Shown: positions 38,466 through 51,644 of the stretch, piece by piece
Position numbering within the stretch: the first letter of the stretch is position 1
How the letters are laid out: each line of letters opens with the position of its first letter
DNA from: an uncultured Pseudomonadales bacterium
Lineage (GTDB): Bacteria > Pseudomonadota > Gammaproteobacteria > Pseudomonadales > Pseudohongiellaceae
Length of the DNA: 64,000 nt
NCBI GenBank assembly: GCA_943789485.1
Contig: CALSUH010000022.1
Coordinates: 1 to 64,000 of the forward strand
Reading direction: 5' to 3'
Notes under the pieces: generated by a model
What the model saw: the letters and a program-made list of their open reading frames with translations, nothing else
Told to the model about the DNA's origin: nothing
The model's database searches: none
Made by a program: the position numbers and the translations under genes

Positions 38466-38771
38466 TTATTCTTCCATCGCAGGGCTATCGGCATGGCCTT
38501 CAGCGACTGGGTCGGAATGTGAATCTTGCTCGGATAGGGTCTGCTCGCCGTTTGCAGTGGGCGCACCGTCGACGGCGTGAATATTTGCTGCATGCAATCC
38601 TTTGGGGCCTTCGATGGTGTCGAACGAGACTAACTGTCCGGCCTTCAATGTTTTATAACCTTCCATTCCGATGGCGGAGTAGTGCGCAAATAGATCATCG
38701 CCTCCTTCATCGGGCAAAATAAAGCCGAACCCTTTTGCGTTATTGAACCATTTAACTTGCCCGGTACTCAT
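38466..38771 (-). CDS. cspD: cold-shock-like protein CspD with acidic tail
   Basis: A 101-residue protein. The cold-shock domain (1-68) starts [18 protein letters not shown] (RNP1) and continues with DLFAHYSAI (RNP2). The remaining 33 residues are an acidic, Ser/Asp/Glu-rich tail ending AMEE. Its place next to clpS-clpA identifies CspD, a single-strand nucleic-acid binding inhibitor of replication in E. coli. It is divergent from clpS. E. coli CspD has about 74 residues, so the tail is an addition. Confidence 0.92.
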   Translation of the reverse strand: MSTGQVKWFNNAKGFGFILPDEGGDDLFAHYSAIGMEGYKTLKAGQLVSFDTIEGPKGLHAANIHAVDGAPTANGEQTLSEQDSHSDPVAEGHADSPAMEE

Positions 38772-39057
38772 GACACTACTCCGTGCTTCTTATTGTTTTA
38801 ATTTTTCCTCGAGACTTTAGCCACAATTAATTCAATACAGCAATAATTCGACAATGTCAAATAAAACACCTCGAATTCAGTGCGATTCGGCTCACGACAG
38901 GGGGCTTGAAAATGCAGGAGAAAACCCAATTTAACTGTATAATGGCAGTTTTTCTGTGCCTGTTAATTTAGACAAACCCTATTGAGAGAAGGGTTTAGCC
39001 AGACCCGAATCAGGCACTCAGTAGAGTCATCCACATAGTAGATAAAATAGAAATATT
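38772..39057. promoter_or_regulatory. cspD-clpS divergent promoter region
   Basis: 286 nt between divergent starts. TATAAT occurs at 38938-38943 on the clpS strand, but no -35 element lies at the right distance. No cold-shock leader structure could be verified by eye. Confidence 0.35.
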
Positions 39058-39453
39058 ATGAGCAAGAACGACGTAGGAATTACTCCATTACAAATGTCGC
39101 TGGATTTTCCGAGAGCAAGCAATTCCAGTGATAATGATGACGAGCGAACCGATCACGATTCTGGTTTCGCAGCAACTACTGAAAAACCGAAACTGCAGAA
39201 ACCACCGCTGTATAAAGTAGTCTTACTAAATGATGACTACACCCCAATGGAGTTTGTCGTCGAGGTGCTCTGCTCATTCTTTTCCTTGAACGCGGAGAGC
39301 GCTACCCAAATCATGTTGAAGGTGCACACCGAAGGTAAGGGTGTGTGCGGCGTGTTCGGAAAGGACGTCGCAGAATCAAAGGCGGCGCAGGTGAATGAAT
39401 ATGCGCGTGAATGTGAACAACCTTTGTTGTGCTCCGTCGAGGTTGATAGATAA
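39058..39453 (+). CDS. clpS: ATP-dependent Clp protease adaptor ClpS
   Basis: A 131-residue adaptor with a non-conserved N-terminal extension of about 45 residues and the core [23 protein letters not shown] (from 49), followed by [15 protein letters not shown]. The DD of LLNDD and the helix after it form the pocket that binds Leu, Phe, Trp or Tyr N-terminal residues. ClpS delivers N-degron substrates to ClpA, whose gene follows after 73 nt. Confidence 0.95.
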   Translation: MSKNDVGITPLQMSLDFPRASNSSDNDDERTDHDSGFAATTEKPKLQKPPLYKVVLLNDDYTPMEFVVEVLCSFFSLNAESATQIMLKVHTEGKGVCGVFGKDVAESKAAQVNEYARECEQPLLCSVEVDR

Positions 39454-39526
39454 ACCGATAAACGAATAGGTAAATAGAGAGCCTCTTCTTGAAGGGCTGC
39501 TCGAATGAATTAACTAAAGGGCACCC

Positions 39527-41821
39527 ATGTTAAGTAAAGACTTAGAAATAACACTCAGCGAAGCATTCAGAAGTGCCCGCAAAAAACATCACGAGTTTAT
39601 GACCGTGGAGCATTTGCTGCTGGCACTATTGGACAACGAAGTCGCATCTGCCGTTTTAATAGCTTGCGCCTGCGATCTTAGCCGTTTACGTGGCGAGCTT
39701 GTGGATTTTGTCGATGCCACCACACCGTTGATCCCGGAATCGGAAGAGAATAGAGAGACACAGCCAACCCTTGGTTTTCAACGCGTTCTTCAACGCGCGG
39801 TCTTTCATGTACAGTCTTCCGGAAAGAGGGAAGTCACAGGTGCGAATGTGCTGGTTGCTATATTTAGCGAACAGGAGAGTCAAGCGGTCTATTCTCTCCG
39901 CCAGCAGGACATAGCGCGTATCGATATCGTGAATTACATAACCCACGGCATCTCTAAGGTTCCAGGTCACAGTGGGGAGGGTGAGGCCGCGCCAGAGCAG
40001 CAGGAAAATGAGGCTGCTGCAGAAAGCTCGACTAACCCATTGGATAGTTTCGCTACAAACCTGAATCAGGAGGCGGAACAAGGCAGGATCGATCCGCTTA
40101 TCGGCCGCGAAGAGGAAGTCACTCGCGTCGTGCAGGTGCTATCTCGCCGTAGAAAGAACAACCCGTTATTGGTGGGTGAATCCGGTGTAGGCAAGACAGC
40201 CGTCGCAGAAGGCCTAGCCAAGCTCATCGTGGAAGGCAACGTGCCTGATGTATTATCAGAGAGCGTCATTTACTCCTTAGACCTTGGCGCATTGTTAGCA
40301 GGAACCAAATATCGCGGAGATTTCGAGAAGCGTTTTAAAGCATTGTTAGGCGAGTTTAAAAAGAACCCTCATGCAATTCTTTTTATCGATGAGATACATA
40401 CCATTATCGGCGCGGGCGCGGCGTCGGGCGGTGTCATGGATGCGTCTAATTTACTTAAGCCCGTTCTAACCTCTAACAATCTTCGATGCGTAGGCTCTAC
40501 AACCTATCAAGAATATCGCGGCATCTTCGAGAAAGATCGCGCATTGTCTCGGCGCTTTCAGAAGATCGATGTGGACGAGCCTGACGTGGATACCACCTAT
40601 CGAATACTTAAGGGACTGAAGTCGCGCTTCGAGGAGCATCACGATCTGCGCTATAGCGATAAGTCGTTGAAGGCTGCTTCTGAACTAGCAGGCCGCTATA
40701 TCAACGATCGCTTTATGCCTGACAAGGCTATTGATGTGATTGATGAAGCGGGGGCTTTTCAGCGCCTACAGCCAGCTAGCAAAAGGAAGAAACTGATTCA
40801 AGTATCCGACATGGAGAAAGTGGTAGCCGCGATAGCGAGAATCCCGCCCAAGCATGTTTCAAACTCCGACGTTGATGCGCTTAAAAATATAGAACCAAAC
40901 TTAAAGATGGTCGTGTTCGGTCAAGACAAGGCGATCGATTCTTTAACCACGGCGATAAAACTGTCGCGCGCGGGATTAAATGATGGCGAAAAACCGATCG
41001 GTTCATTTCTCTTTTCAGGTCCAACTGGCGTCGGTAAAACAGAAGTCAGTAGGCAGCTTGCGAAAATTATGGGCATCGAACTGCTCAGGTTCGATATGTC
41101 TGAATACATGGAGCGGCATACCGTTTCGCGTTTGATCGGCGCGCCTCCAGGCTATGTCGGTTTCGACCAAGGTGGTTTGTTAACAGAGGCTGTCAGTAAG
41201 AACCCACACTGTGTGCTGCTGCTCGATGAGATTGAGAAGGCGCATCCGGATGTCTTCAATCTGCTGTTACAGGTAATGGACCACGGAACTCTAACAGATA
41301 ACAACGGTCGACAAGCGGACTTCCGGAATGTCATTTTGATCATGACAACCAACGCCGGCGCACAAGAGATGTCGCGCTCGTCGATAGGCTTTACTGAACA
41401 AGACCACACTACGGATGGCATGGAGATAATCAAGAAGGCGTTCTCGCCAGAATTCCGTAATAGGCTTGATTCGATTATTCAGTTTGGCGCGTTAACAGTG
41501 GAAACAATTCGAACGGTAGTTGATAAGTTTCTTGTTGATCTGCAAGTGCAATTGGACCAGAAGAAGGTCTTGTTGAACGTAGACGAAAGCGCTGTAGACT
41601 GGTTTGTTAAACATGGCTACAGCGAATCCATGGGCGCCAGACCCATGGCTAGATTGATTCAGGAAAAGCTGAAGAAAGAGCTCGCTGAAGATATTCTGTT
41701 CGGAAAGCTCTCTGCTAATGGTGGCGAAGTGCAAGTTAGCTGTAAGGCTGACGAACTAGTGCTAACAATCAGCGAGAGAAAGCCACAGGAGAAAAAAGAG
41801 TTAACTCCAGCGAAGAACTAA
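39527..41821 (+). CDS. clpA: ATP-dependent Clp protease ATP-binding subunit ClpA
   Basis: A 764-residue AAA+ unfoldase with the two-repeat ClpN domain (1-145), a linker, and two AAA domains. The Walker A motifs are GESGVGKTA (near 217) and GPTGVGKTE (near 497); the Walker B motifs are LFIDEIHT and [17 protein letters not shown] and [12 protein letters not shown] blocks end domain 2. It unfolds N-degron and other substrates for ClpP. Its stop overlaps the stop of infA, transcribed from the other strand, by three bases. Confidence 0.97.
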   Translation: MLSKDLEITLSEAFRSARKKHHEFMTVEHLLLALLDNEVASAVLIACACDLSRLRGELVDFVDATTPLIPESEENRETQPTLGFQRVLQRAVFHVQSSGKREVTGANVLVAIFSEQESQAVYSLRQQDIARIDIVNYITHGISKVPGHSGEGEAAPEQQENEAAAESSTNPLDSFATNLNQEAEQGRIDPLIGREEEVTRVVQVLSRRRKNNPLLVGESGVGKTAVAEGLAKLIVEGNVPDVLSESVIYSLDLGALLAGTKYRGDFEKRFKALLGEFKKNPHAILFIDEIHTIIGAGAASGGVMDASNLLKPVLTSNNLRCVGSTTYQEYRGIFEKDRALSRRFQKIDVDEPDVDTTYRILKGLKSRFEEHHDLRYSDKSLKAASELAGRYINDRFMPDKAIDVIDEAGAFQRLQPASKRKKLIQVSDMEKVVAAIARIPPKHVSNSDVDALKNIEPNLKMVVFGQDKAIDSLTTAIKLSRAGLNDGEKPIGSFLFSGPTGVGKTEVSRQLAKIMGIELLRFDMSEYMERHTVSRLIGAPPGYVGFDQGGLLTEAVSKNPHCVLLLDEIEKAHPDVFNLLLQVMDHGTLTDNNGRQADFRNVILIMTTNAGAQEMSRSSIGFTEQDHTTDGMEIIKKAFSPEFRNRLDSIIQFGALTVETIRTVVDKFLVDLQVQLDQKKVLLNVDESAVDWFVKHGYSESMGARPMARLIQEKLKKELAEDILFGKLSANGGEVQVSCKADELVLTISERKPQEKKELTPAKN

Positions 41822-42036
41822 CGAGCGCGATAAGTGATGCGACCTTTGCTAAGATCATAGGGAGTTAGTTCGACGCGCACTTGGTCACCGGTCAGTATTC
41901 GGATGTAGTTTTTGCGCATTTTACCGGAGATGTGAGCGGTCACGATGTGGCCATTTTCCAACTTCACTCGAAACATAGTATTAGGCAGGGTATCGATAAC
42001 CTCACCTTCCATTTCAATTTGATCTTCTTTCGCCAT
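41818..42036 (-). CDS. infA: translation initiation factor IF-1
   Basis: A 72-residue S1-fold protein, [13 protein letters not shown] through [16 protein letters not shown], the standard IF-1 length. The ATG at 42036 is used in place of an upstream in-frame start at 42069. The tail-to-tail overlap with clpA (TTAG shared) leaves no room for a terminator between them. Confidence 0.97.
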   Translation of the reverse strand: MAKEDQIEMEGEVIDTLPNTMFRVKLENGHIVTAHISGKMRKNYIRILTGDQVRVELTPYDLSKGRITYRAR

Positions 42037-42157
42037 TAGCAGTCTCAATCTATTTATTAGCGGCGGCATTGTGCCGGATTTTTGTCAGATAAGCAAAGCA
42101 GGGCACTGCGCGTAGTTGCTTACAGGCGCCGCCTTTAAGTTACCTGGCGATTAATCG

Positions 42158-42874
42158 CTACTCTTCGAGCACCCATTCTCCCTCAATTAGCATCTCCAGA
42201 GGCTTAAATGTGCTCTTGTACTCCATCTTTGCACAACCCTTAATCCAATAGCCAAGATACAGATAGTCCAGCCCCATGGCGCGAACCTGTTCGATCTGCC
42301 ACAGAATCGCAAAATTACCTAGCGATCGTTTTTCAAGTTGCGGATCGAAAAATGTGTAGACTGCGGAGAGACCAGTATCGAGAATATCGCTGACCGCCAC
42401 GGCTAGCAATTCCTCCTCTAAATAGAAACAGAAATACTGACCGCCTTCAGTTTTGCTGCGTATAAAAGCATCGAATTGTTCCAGAGTAGCCGGGTACATA
42501 TCGCCGTCGCTATGGCGCTTTTCGATATACTCTTGATAAAGTAAATAGGCGTCATCACCGCTCAACTTGGAACTTTTCTCGACACGCAGATCGGCATTTC
42601 GATTCCAGATGCGCTGCCAGCGTTTGCCGCGTGTGAATTGCGCGACCGGCAGCCTGCAGGAGATACAGGCGCGGCAATGCGCACAGTCTGGCCTGTATAT
42701 GTGTGCCCCGCTGCGGCGATACCCCAGTTCGGTAAGCCGGCTATTTAGATGTTGGCTAATACTTAACTCGGGGTCGACGAAGACAGTAGCCGCGGTTTCT
42801 TTTTTATAGCTGCAGGGATGAGGAGCGGTACGAAACAATCTAATCGTTTCGTTTATTTTCGATTTAGAATTCAT
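42158..42874 (-). CDS. bpt: aspartate/glutamate leucyl- or arginyl-transferase Bpt/Ate
   Basis: A 238-residue bacterial protein-arginyltransferase-family enzyme. The N-terminal cysteine-rich part HPCSYKKETA and YRPDCAHCRACISCRLPVAQF bears the conserved cysteines. The C-terminal half contains AVYTFFDPQLEKRSLGNFAILWQIE and YLGYWIKGCAKMEYKS. Bacterial members (Bpt) add Leu to N-terminal Asp/Glu, making primary N-degrons read by ClpS. The genes aat, clpS and clpA are all adjacent. Confidence 0.93.
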   Translation of the reverse strand: MNSKSKINETIRLFRTAPHPCSYKKETAATVFVDPELSISQHLNSRLTELGYRRSGAHIYRPDCAHCRACISCRLPVAQFTRGKRWQRIWNRNADLRVEKSSKLSGDDAYLLYQEYIEKRHSDGDMYPATLEQFDAFIRSKTEGGQYFCFYLEEELLAVAVSDILDTGLSAVYTFFDPQLEKRSLGNFAILWQIEQVRAMGLDYLYLGYWIKGCAKMEYKSTFKPLEMLIEGEWVLEE

Positions 42875-42913
42875 TTACTTATCTGGCCCATTGCTAGCTT
42901 GCTGATATAGCTT

Positions 42914-43609
42914 CTAAAAGGTTTCTATTTTCCATGGAGCGCTCTTGCCGGGGCGCGGCAGGAGTTCATGCAATTGCTGGCGAAATTCCTCGCGACTGAT
43001 CTCTATCGCCCCCAGAGATTCAAGATGTTCACTGCTTACCTGGCAATCGATTAGCTTATAGTTCCATTGGTGCAGGTGCTTTACAAGATTTACCAGAGCT
43101 ATTTTCGATGCATTGCTCTCGAAGCTAAACATCGACTCCCCAAAGAATAATTGGCCTAGCGCGACGCCGTAGAGGCCGCCTATAAGAACTCCATTGCGCC
43201 ATACTTCAACCGAATGTGCATGACCGGCTTCGAACAATTGCGTATACGCTGTTTTCATCTGCGCTGTTATCCAAGTGCCCGCAGAATCGCCGCGAGGCTG
43301 CGCACAGCATGCAATGACCTCGGCGAATGCCTTATCCAAAGTCACTGTATAGTAGGGTTTGTTGAGGGTCTTTTGTAGGCTCTTACTGACGCGCAAATCA
43401 CCTGGAAACAGCACCATACGTGGATCAGGTGACCACCAGAGAACTGGCTGCCCCTCCTCAAACCAGGGAAAAATTCCGCTGCTATAAGCCTCAAGCAGGC
43501 GCTGGGGGTTGAGGTCGCCTCCCGCTGCCAGCAGCCCATTAGGGTCTGCTAGGGCCAGGCCTATATCTGGAAAGCTCGATTGGGGAGAATCCAGCCACGG
43601 TAGCGGCAT
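42914..43609 (-). CDS. aat: leucyl/phenylalanyl-tRNA--protein transferase
   Basis: A 231-residue Aat. The signature FPDIGLALADPNGLLAAGGDLNPQRLLEAY..GIFPWF is at the N-terminus, followed by WWSPDPRMVLFP, GDSAGTWIT, HAHSVEVW, GLYGVALGQLFFGESMFS and LIDCQVSSEHLESLGA. It attaches Leu or Phe to N-terminal Lys/Arg as a destabilising tag. The start may be TTG at 43618 instead of the ATG at 43609. It follows trxB on the same strand and precedes bpt. Confidence 0.95.
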   Translation of the reverse strand: MPLPWLDSPQSSFPDIGLALADPNGLLAAGGDLNPQRLLEAYSSGIFPWFEEGQPVLWWSPDPRMVLFPGDLRVSKSLQKTLNKPYYTVTLDKAFAEVIACCAQPRGDSAGTWITAQMKTAYTQLFEAGHAHSVEVWRNGVLIGGLYGVALGQLFFGESMFSFESNASKIALVNLVKHLHQWNYKLIDCQVSSEHLESLGAIEISREEFRQQLHELLPRPGKSAPWKIETF

Positions 43610-43630
43610 CTTTAGCAATGTCCGGCGCTA

Positions 43631-44605
<975 letters not shown>

Positions 44606-44834
44606 TTAATTGGCTGTATTCAGCGCACGTTTATGTGGGTCGCGATATGTGTATGTGATGGCAATGTGGCAAATTTAAAGCCCTAGCGGGCATATTCTAC
44701 TCAATTTTGCGCCTCTGGAACCGTTAAACTGTTATGGGTTCAACTTTGGGTTTTGCCGCGCCCTTAAAAAAGTAATGAAGCGCGAAAAGCTACTGATTTT
44801 TCTCGAAACGATGGTATAAACTACACGTAGGTCA

Positions 44835-47171
44835 ATGAATAAATTGAAAAATGTAACTATGAAAAATAGTGGGCAAGATCCACAAGTCAGCAACTTGATG
44901 CAACGTTTAGTACGCGAAGGCACCCTAATTGCTTATTCCTTGCTAGCTATTTTTCTATTAATCGCGCTTCTCAGCTATTCCCCAACGGATCCTGGCTTCA
45001 CCACCACAGGTACAGGCGAGGAGGTGGTTAACGCGGTCGGTGTCTATGGGGCGTGGATAGCCGACATCTTTTGGTACCTATTGGGTTATCTTGCCTTCGC
45101 GTTTCCTGCTTTGCTGGTATACAAGGTGTACACATCTTTTCGCGAATCCGTACTCGAGTCTGAGTTCTCCTGGCCCTTATTTTGCCTGAAGACTGGCGGC
45201 TTTGTCCTGCTCGTAATCTCAGCTTGTGGTTTGGCGACGTTGCATTTTCAGATTACTGAGAAATTGCCTTCCGCGGGAGGTGTGATCGGGTCATTGGTCG
45301 CGGACCTCAGCATACCTGTATTAGCAACTCTTGGTAGTACATTGCTGTTACTCGCTGTGTTCCTGTTTGGGCTTACCCTAACAGTGTCTATTTCTTGGCT
45401 CGCCGTGATCGATAAGCTGGGCGCGACGACACTGAGCATCATGTCGCGTATCGCCGCCAAGTACCATAAATGGGTCGAACAAAGAAAGCAGGAGCAGGTC
45501 ACCAAGAAGCGCTTGGAGAGCCGCAAGAAAGTTCTCGATATCCATATTGAGAAAGAAGCGAGGCGGACGCCACCGAAGATTAAGGCGCCAGCCGTCAAAA
45601 AACCTGTGAAGAGCGCGCGAGTTGAGAAAGAAAAGCAGGGCACGCTGTTCGCGCCCTCATCAATTAAGGAATTACCAGCTATTGGCTTGTTGGACGCTTG
45701 GCAGGAAACCAACGATTCTGGCTTTTCGAAAGAATCTCTCGAAGCGATGTCCAAACTCCTTGAACTTAAACTCAAAGATTTTGGCATAGAGATAGAGGTT
45801 ACGGCGGTTAATCCTGGGCCGGTCATCACTCGTTTCGAAGTTCAACCGGCTCCTGGCATCAAGGTTAGTCGGATAAGCAATCTTGCGAAAGATTTAGCGC
45901 GCTCACTTGCTGTGATATCAGTGCGCGTAGTCGAAGTCATTCCGGGTAAAACAGTTATAGGAATCGAGATTCCGAATGAGACGCGGGAAGTCATTCAGTT
46001 AAGTCAGGTCCTCTCTACCCCTGAATTTGACAAGGCCTCTTCGCCGCTGAGTATGGCGCTAGGTCATGATATTGTGGGCAAACCTATAATAGTCGACTTA
46101 GCTAAGATGCCACATTTATTGGTTGCAGGAACTACCGGGTCGGGAAAATCTGTTGGCATTAACGCAATGATTCTGAGCTTGCTGTTCAAGTCGACTCCGG
46201 AACAAGTCCGTATGATTATGATCGACCCGAAGATGCTGGAACTATCGGTTTACGATGATATTCCTCACCTGCTCACCCCCGTAATTACTGATATGAAAGA
46301 TGCTGCCAACGGTCTTCGCTGGTCCGTTGCGGAGATGGAGCGACGCTATAAATTGATGTCAGCACTAGGTGTTAGAAACCTAGCGGGCTTCAATAAGAAA
46401 GTTACCGATGCTAAGAAATCAGGCAACCCAATAATGGACCCTACTTGGAAGCCTGACCCGATGCTGCTAGAGGAAGAGCAGTGCGCGCCGGAATTAGAAG
46501 CACTGCCTTGCGTTGTCGTCATCGTCGACGAATTAGCCGATATGATGATGGTAGTTGGCAAGAAGGTAGAAGAACTGATTGCCCGTATCGCTCAGAAAGC
46601 TAGGGCGGCTGGAATACACTTAATTCTAGCAACACAGAGACCGTCGGTAGATGTGCTAACCGGATTGATCAAGGCCAACATACCGACTCGAATGTCCTTT
46701 ATGGTGCAGTCGAAGGTCGACTCAAGGACAATCCTGGGAGAGGGTGGCGCTGAACAACTATTGGGTAATGGCGACATGTTATTTCTTCCTCCTGGCGGTG
46801 GCATACCAACTCGTGTTCACGGTGCCTTTGTAAGTGATGAAGAAGTGCATCGAGTCGTTGCAGACTGGAAGCTGCGTGGCAAGCCGGTGTATATCGATTC
46901 TATTACACAAAGTGTAGACGATTTAGACATGGGTGCGATGAACAATTCGGGGGCAGTAGAGGACGATGAAAGCGATGCACTGTACGACGAAGCCGTTCGT
47001 TTTGTCACTGAATCACGCAAAGCCTCCATATCTGCGGTACAGAGAAAGCTGCGAATCGGCTACAATCGCGCTGCAAGAATGATAGAAACAATGGAGCACG
47101 CCGGCGTCGTGACTGAGATGGGAAGCAACGGTTCGAGAGAAGTTCTCGCCCCACCGGCGCCTCGCGATTAA
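44835..47171 (+). CDS. ftsK: DNA translocase FtsK
   Basis: A 778-residue FtsK. Four hydrophobic helices occupy about residues 35-200. A short basic linker (about 200-290) follows, then the alpha domain, the RecA-like motor (Walker [12 protein letters not shown], Walker [13 protein letters not shown]) and the C-terminal gamma winged helix ([27 protein letters not shown]), which reads KOPS sites. The linker is much shorter than the roughly 600 residues of E. coli FtsK. The protein pumps DNA at the septum and activates XerCD at dif. lolA follows after 27 nt. Confidence 0.96.
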   Translation: MNKLKNVTMKNSGQDPQVSNLMQRLVREGTLIAYSLLAIFLLIALLSYSPTDPGFTTTGTGEEVVNAVGVYGAWIADIFWYLLGYLAFAFPALLVYKVYTSFRESVLESEFSWPLFCLKTGGFVLLVISACGLATLHFQITEKLPSAGGVIGSLVADLSIPVLATLGSTLLLLAVFLFGLTLTVSISWLAVIDKLGATTLSIMSRIAAKYHKWVEQRKQEQVTKKRLESRKKVLDIHIEKEARRTPPKIKAPAVKKPVKSARVEKEKQGTLFAPSSIKELPAIGLLDAWQETNDSGFSKESLEAMSKLLELKLKDFGIEIEVTAVNPGPVITRFEVQPAPGIKVSRISNLAKDLARSLAVISVRVVEVIPGKTVIGIEIPNETREVIQLSQVLSTPEFDKASSPLSMALGHDIVGKPIIVDLAKMPHLLVAGTTGSGKSVGINAMILSLLFKSTPEQVRMIMIDPKMLELSVYDDIPHLLTPVITDMKDAANGLRWSVAEMERRYKLMSALGVRNLAGFNKKVTDAKKSGNPIMDPTWKPDPMLLEEEQCAPELEALPCVVVIVDELADMMMVVGKKVEELIARIAQKARAAGIHLILATQRPSVDVLTGLIKANIPTRMSFMVQSKVDSRTILGEGGAEQLLGNGDMLFLPPGGGIPTRVHGAFVSDEEVHRVVADWKLRGKPVYIDSITQSVDDLDMGAMNNSGAVEDDESDALYDEAVRFVTESRKASISAVQRKLRIGYNRAARMIETMEHAGVVTEMGSNGSREVLAPPAPRD

Positions 47172-47198
47172 CTGAGGTCTAACTAGACGTTATTATAA

Positions 47199-47861
47199 AT
47201 GAATAAACCTTTAATACAGACCCTGTTCCTTATTGCGCTGTACTCCGCTTGCGTTGGAACAGCCTTTACTCAAACGGCGACGAGTCGCTCTGCGTTGGAT
47301 CGCTTAGATGTCTTGCTGAAAAATATAGAGACACTGGCTGCAGATGTCGTGCAATTGATCCTCGAGTCAGATGGTGGCGTGCTAGAAGAAAGTAAGATAA
47401 AGATGCTATTAAAGAAGCCTGATGGCTTCTACTGGGAAACGCTGGCCCCCTTTCCTGAATTGATCGTTACCAACGGCAAAACATTGTGGAACTATCAGCC
47501 TGATCTCGAACAGGTAGTCATCGAAAGTTGGGATAGTAGCCGTTCTGAATTGGCAGCGCAGTTGCTCAGCGGCAACATAGAATCACTCGATGACGATTAT
47601 ACGATCAGCAGTGTTACCGTGAGGGAAAGCGAGCATCAGGAATTTGAGCTGACTCCACGTGCGGCAGAAAGCGTCTACCAACTTATCTCTATTAATTTCA
47701 TGGGTGATGAATTGGAGTCAATTTATTTGAACAGCAAGAATGGACAGCAAACAGTTTGGCGTTTTGAGAATGTGGTACGCAATCAAGCAATAGCTGATGC
47801 GCAGTTTCAGTTCGTGCCCCCGGTGAATATAGAGGTAATTGAGAATGACTATGCTCAGTAG
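47199..47861 (+). CDS. lolA: outer-membrane lipoprotein carrier protein LolA
   Basis: A 220-residue periplasmic protein with a signal peptide (about 1-27) and the LolA core: AADVVQLILESDGG, LLKKPDGFYWETLAPFPELIVTNGKTLWNYQPDLEQVVIE. It carries lipoproteins from LolCDE to LolB. The gene lies between ftsK and crcB; in Pseudomonas-type genomes rarA usually follows lolA, and it is absent here. Confidence 0.94.
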   Translation: MNKPLIQTLFLIALYSACVGTAFTQTATSRSALDRLDVLLKNIETLAADVVQLILESDGGVLEESKIKMLLKKPDGFYWETLAPFPELIVTNGKTLWNYQPDLEQVVIESWDSSRSELAAQLLSGNIESLDDDYTISSVTVRESEHQEFELTPRAAESVYQLISINFMGDELESIYLNSKNGQQTVWRFENVVRNQAIADAQFQFVPPVNIEVIENDYAQ

Positions 47862-47912
47862 CCTAGCGTTAACTCGGCAATCAGTACAGCAATTTACAAG
47901 TGCTTTACTAGC

Positions 47913-48290
47913 GTGAATACTTATATAGCAATCGCCTTTGGCGGTGCCTTTGGTGCCGTGTCTCGGTTCTGGATACAGTCAGCTGTGCAGAGATTTAATG
48001 GCAGCAGCTTCCCATTAGGCACTTTTTCGGTGAATATTTTAGGCTCTTTCCTGATTGGTGTGTTCTTTGTCGTACTGGCAGAGAAAGCACAATTAGCAGA
48101 GCCGTGGCGCCCACTAGTCGCAGTTGGATTTTTAGGTGCCATGACGACATTTTCAACTTTCTCCCTCGATGCCCTGTTGTTATTCGAACAGGGCCACTAC
48201 AATACCGCACTTTTCTATATCGTCAGTAGCGTCGCACTCTGCTTATTCGCCGCCTTTGCGGGTATGCAGGTAACGCGAGTCATGCTCTGA
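47913..48290 (+). CDS. crcB: fluoride efflux channel CrcB/Fluc
   Basis: A 125-residue protein with four membrane helices and the family motifs GGAFGAVSRFWI, GTFSVNILGSFLIGVFF and GFLGAMTTFSTFSLDA. The Asn and Phe residues of the fluoride pore and the central Na+ site (TTFSTFS) are visible. It forms dual-topology dimers that let fluoride leave the cell. The start is GTG at 47913. The 51-nt gap upstream is too short for a fluoride riboswitch. Confidence 0.94.
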   Translation: MNTYIAIAFGGAFGAVSRFWIQSAVQRFNGSSFPLGTFSVNILGSFLIGVFFVVLAEKAQLAEPWRPLVAVGFLGAMTTFSTFSLDALLLFEQGHYNTALFYIVSSVALCLFAAFAGMQVTRVML

Positions 48291-48314
48291 GCAGACTCCT
48301 TCAGGAATAGACAG

Positions 48315-49592
<1,278 letters not shown>

Positions 49593-49593
<1 letters not shown>

Positions 49594-50978
49594 TGAATCT
49601 TCTGCCGATATTTCTCAATATCAAAAACAAGAAGTGCGTCGTTGTAGGTGGTGGAGAAGTGGCATTTCGTAAGGCTACTCTCCTGCTCCGTGCTGGGGCA
49701 GATCTAAACATCGTCGCTCCTGTATTGAGCGACGAACTGCGCAAACTCTGTGTGGATACAAACTGCGCAATTACGGCACGAGAATTCGAACAAGCGGATA
49801 TAAACAACGCGATCCTAGTCGTTGCTGCTACAGATGATCTTAAGACCAACGAGCGCGTCAGTGTTATCGCTTCAACACTTAACATCCCAGTTAACGTCGT
49901 CGATCAACCTCATCTTTGTTCCTTCATCATGCCGTCGATAGTCGATCGGTCTCCAATCGTTGTAGCTATATCAAGCGGCGGCAGTTCGCCAATTCTTACT
50001 CGTAAGCTCAAGGAGCTAAACGAGGCCATGATACCTGGGCGAATAGACAAATTAGCAGAATTGCTTGGCTCGTTTCGAGGAAGAGTAAAGAGCGAAATCA
50101 ATGATTTTTCAGCAAGGATTCGCTTTTGGGAAAACGTTCTAGACAGCGAAATCCCCGAACTGGTTTATAACGGTCAGGATGACGAGGCGAGATCCGCGCT
50201 AGATAATTGGCTGACGAATCCAAAAAATGATCGAGTTGGCGGCGAAGTCTATCTAGTGGGTGCAGGCCCCGGAGATCCAGATCTGTTAACCCTGCGCGCG
50301 CTACGGCTTATGCATAAGGCAGACGTTGTACTCTACGATCGATTGGTCTCCCCCGAGGTATTACTCAAACTAAGACCAGATGCTCAGAAAATCTATGTGG
50401 GCAAGCGCAGTGCAGATCACGCTGTACCACAGGAGACCATAAACGAGATGTTAGTTCGCTTGGCCGAAGAGGGTAATAGGGTGTTGCGACTCAAGGGCGG
50501 CGATCCTTTTATATTCGGGCGCGGTGGCGAAGAGCTCGAATCTCTGGCTGCCGCGGGCATTCCTTTTCAAGTAGTCCCGGGTATCACCGCCGCTTCAGGC
50601 TGCGCGAGCTATGCTGGAATCCCGCTTACTCATCGCGACTATTCGCAGTCGGTTCGTTTCCTTACAGGGCACACGAGGGACGGACGGGTGTCGCTGGAGT
50701 GGGATCTCCTTGTAAAGGAGCAACAAACGCTTGTTTTCTACATGGGTCTCGCAGGCTTACCGGACATCTGCGATCAACTTCTTAAGCATGGGATGCCTTC
50801 ATCAACACCCGTGGCTGTCATTCAACAAGGAACAACCCAGACTCAAAAAGTCGTAGTAGGGAATTTAGATAGGATAGCCGATCTGGCTGTGGAGAAAGAA
50901 GTACAGGCACCAACTATAATCATCATTGGAGAGGTAGTTAGGCTCCAAGAATCGCTTTCTTGGTTTAACCGAGGCTAG
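49593..50978 (+). CDS. cysG: siroheme synthase CysG
   Basis: A 461-residue bifunctional enzyme. Residues 1-150 form the precorrin-2 dehydrogenase/ferrochelatase domain (NIKNKKCVVVGGGEVAFRKA). From about 215 the uroporphyrinogen-III methyltransferase domain begins with VYLVGAGPGDPDLLTLRAL; VLRLKGGDPFIFGRGGEE and PGITAASGCASYAGIPLTHRDY follow. It makes siroheme for sulfite and nitrite reductases. It overlaps the serS stop by one base and belongs to the lolA-crcB-serS-cysG run. Confidence 0.96.
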
Positions 50979-51005
50979 TTTTCAGCCTAAAGACGCAGTT
51001 AGAAA

Positions 51006-51350
51006 TCACAGACAGTTTTCCGGCTTCGGTAATCCCGAGATCTTGCTAGCGGTCTTCGCAGGAGAGCCAGAGAACAGCTTCATCAAATAAATACTCTTGC
51101 CTTTATCAATCCCTAGATCGCGCTTGACGAGATTTACCAAGGCACGATTGGGAGGGGACATCTGATGACGGTTATAGAAATTGCGCAGCAGATTAATTAC
51201 TTCCCAATGTCCAGGGCCTAGCGTTATTTCTTCTTGAGAAGCTAGAAAGGTAGCGACGTGCTCGTCCCAGTCCGCAAGATTGAGCAAATAACCATCTTTA
51301 TCAAGCGCTAGCTCGTGACCATTTATGTCTATGAGGTTTGCACTTGTCAT
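51006..51350 (-). CDS. tusE: sulfur relay protein TusE (DsrC family)
   Basis: A 114-residue DsrC/TusE protein. NRHQMSPPNRALVNLVKRDLG is the typical core, and the penultimate cysteine (PENCL) accepts the persulfide. The second cysteine found about 11 residues earlier in dissimilatory DsrC is absent, which marks it as TusE. It takes sulfur from TusD and hands it to MnmA. It closes the tusD-tusC-tusB-tusE unit and converges with cysG. Confidence 0.94.
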   Translation of the reverse strand: MTSANLIDINGHELALDKDGYLLNLADWDEHVATFLASQEEITLGPGHWEVINLLRNFYNRHQMSPPNRALVNLVKRDLGIDKGKSIYLMKLFSGSPAKTASKISGLPKPENCL

Positions 51351-51353
51351 ACT

Positions 51354-51644
51354 TTAAAACCAGCTCACGACTTTGTCATGCTCGCAGCATAGTTCGACAA
51401 ACCGAGCAGTATCTATTGCCTCCACATTATCCATAGCCTTAGCAAGCGTTGCTCTGGTCAGCATATCTTCACGCAGTCCATATACCTTCACAGTCTCAGT
51501 AATAGTCTTAAGCTTGATTGGCGAATTGCAGTAATAGACGCCGTCTTCTATAAATAGAATCGCGTCACCAGCACTAACTACTTTGATGCAACTCTCTAAT
51601 AGATTCGAGTCGGGGCTTCTATTTACAGTGTGCAGGCTGCTCAT
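51354..51644 (-). CDS. tusB: sulfurtransferase complex subunit TusB (DsrH family)
   Basis: A 96-residue DsrH/TusB protein: MSSLHTVNRSPDSN, SAGDAILFIEDGVYY and VYGLREDMLTR are family blocks. With TusC and TusD it forms the heterohexamer that relays sulfur from TusA to TusE. The start overlaps the tusC stop by four bases; tusE begins 3 nt after its stop. Confidence 0.9.
   Translation of the reverse strand: MSSLHTVNRSPDSNLLESCIKVVSAGDAILFIEDGVYYCNSPIKLKTITETVKVYGLREDMLTRATLAKAMDNVEAIDTARFVELCCEHDKVVSWF

Noticed and set aside
38938..38943. TATAAT as a clpS promoter
   Set aside because: No -35 element at 16-19 bases; kept only as part of the divergent region.
47862..47912. Fluoride riboswitch before crcB
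   Set aside because: The gap is 51 nt and lacks the expected conserved pseudoknot sequence.
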